Below are positions 63,216-64,000 of a stretch of 64,000 nucleotides of DNA, piece by piece. Made by a program: the position numbers and the translations under genes. The stretch comes from Symbiodinium natans (taxonomy: Eukaryota; Sar; Dinophyceae; Suessiales; Symbiodiniaceae). Numbering within the stretch: position 1 is the first letter of the stretch; each line of letters opens with the position of its first letter. The stretch spans positions 248,001 through 312,000 of the forward strand of contig CAJNDS010002432.1 of NCBI GenBank assembly GCA_905221605.1, in the 5' to 3' direction. The notes beneath the pieces were generated by a model. That model searched no databases, was not told the origin of the DNA, and was given only the letters and a program-made list of their open reading frames with translations.

Positions 63216-64000
63216 ACCGGGGAGGCCACGCACAAGCGGACGTGACTTTTGCACACAAAAGCGGACCCAGAATCTGGCCTCGGAACAATTTCCTGCGCAA
63301 AGACCCGGAGCACATATGGAAAACCTACTCGGACCTACTCCTGCGGAAAAATACAGCTGGGTTAGCCCCAGCGGTCACTTCTGATTCTCCCTGTGCCATC
63401 AGCATCCACCTCCACAACCTCACCTGGCAGCGCTGCAAAGCCGCACGACACACTGCGCCGCTTGCATCTTGCCTATCTGGACGAGCGCCGACCGCATCAT
63501 GTGACAAATTCCAAAGCTTGAAGTAACGCTGAGGAAATCCATGGTGCCATGGAAGCTCATGGAAACCCTCGCTGAAGCTTCTGACATCTTTTTCCAAAGC
63601 CGCAAAGCATGAGAAAACCAATCGAAACCCCGCGGAGATTTTGCAGGAACCCTCACAAAGCTCCACTGGAAGCTTTAAAGACCTGCGCACGACGACCTAT
63701 ATAAGAAAACCCACAGAAACCCCGCGGAAACCCTCACACAGCCCTAAGAAACCCACGGAAACCCCTTCAAAGCTGTCAAAAACCATGGAAAACCCACGGT
63801 AACCTTCACAAGACATTAGAAAAACCTTCCGAGAGCTTCAAAAACCTACGCAAAATCTAACAAAACCCACTGAAACCCCGCAAACCTTAGAAAACCCCAG
63901 GGAAACCATCTGAAAGCTTTTAAAAAACCAAGGCAAAACTTGACAAAACCCACGGACATCCGCGGAAACCCTCACAAAACTTTAGAGAAATTCAAGGAAA
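63216..64000. repeat. Direct duplication, copy 2 (runs off window)
   Basis: Near-identical to 60,650-61,431 and cut by the end of the window, so the true length is at least 785 bases. The sequence before the junction (GATCAACATAATAGAAACGG) differs from that before copy 1. Confidence 0.95.

Noticed and set aside
1-64000. tRNA, rRNA or spliced-leader gene
   Set aside because: I looked for cloverleaf-like and spliced-leader words and found none I could support by eye; a dedicated scan would be needed to exclude them.

Overview
The window is nuclear DNA of a dinoflagellate, most likely Symbiodiniaceae or a close relative. Four things point there. Host genes are broken into many short exons that all lie on the minus strand. 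Interstitial telomere-type repeats (TTTAGGG) are abundant. A dinoflagellate-style Ty1/copia element is present. Low-complexity repeat is very plentiful. The species cannot be fixed from the sequence.

Host part (1-31 kb). Recognisable genes on the minus strand are a PP2C-type protein phosphatase (8.4 to 6.96 kb), the U2 snRNP splicing factor SF3B2/SAP145 (about 19.4, perhaps 20.6, down to about 10.15 kb), and a three-cold-shock-domain protein gene (16.88 to about 14.87 kb). The cold-shock gene sits wholly inside one SF3B2 intron, on the same strand. A fragment with two zinc ribbons lies at 26.3-26.6 kb. One SF3B2 exon is flanked by telomere-repeat arrays in opposite orientation. The remainder is introns, intergenic DNA, microsatellites, a family of conserved GC-rich modules (20.9-24.0 kb) and a large 211-bp satellite (28.9-31.2 kb).

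Retrotransposon and nested insertion (33.2-60.65 kb). A copia-like element has a tRNA-type primer site, a leader with three covarying hairpins, and a 663-residue Gag-protease reading frame. Its pol region is decayed. Pol is interrupted at 36.6 kb and resumes at 60.18 kb. The interruption is a block of CCCCCCTTTAAG-type repeats with matching ends and a short direct repeat GATGGGCCC at its borders. Inside that block sits an apparently intact integrated virus.

Integrated Polinton-like virus (36,965-58,200; 21.2 kb). It has perfect 239-bp terminal inverted repeats and is AT-rich, unlike its surroundings. It carries a DDE integrase, a 1289-residue protein joining a family-B-polymerase-like palm to an SF1 helicase and an HNH-like zinc finger, and an A32/FtsK-type packaging ATPase. 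It also has candidate double-jelly-roll major and single-jelly-roll minor capsid proteins, an S74-chaperone fibre protein, a lipase-like hydrolase, and about a dozen small proteins. Replication and integration genes occupy the left half on the minus strand; virion genes occupy the right half on both strands. Odd features are a recently duplicated zinc-module gene trio, an array of GC-rich palindromes, repeated 9-bp-arm palindromes upstream of minus-strand genes, and a GC-richer insert (about 55.83-57.55 kb). That insert carries an AT-hook protein and begins at a ghost copy of the viral terminus.

Right flank (58.2-64 kb). This holds more CTTAAG repeat, several tandem families, the distal copia fragment, and a nearly identical direct duplication of at least 782 bp (60,650 and 63,216).
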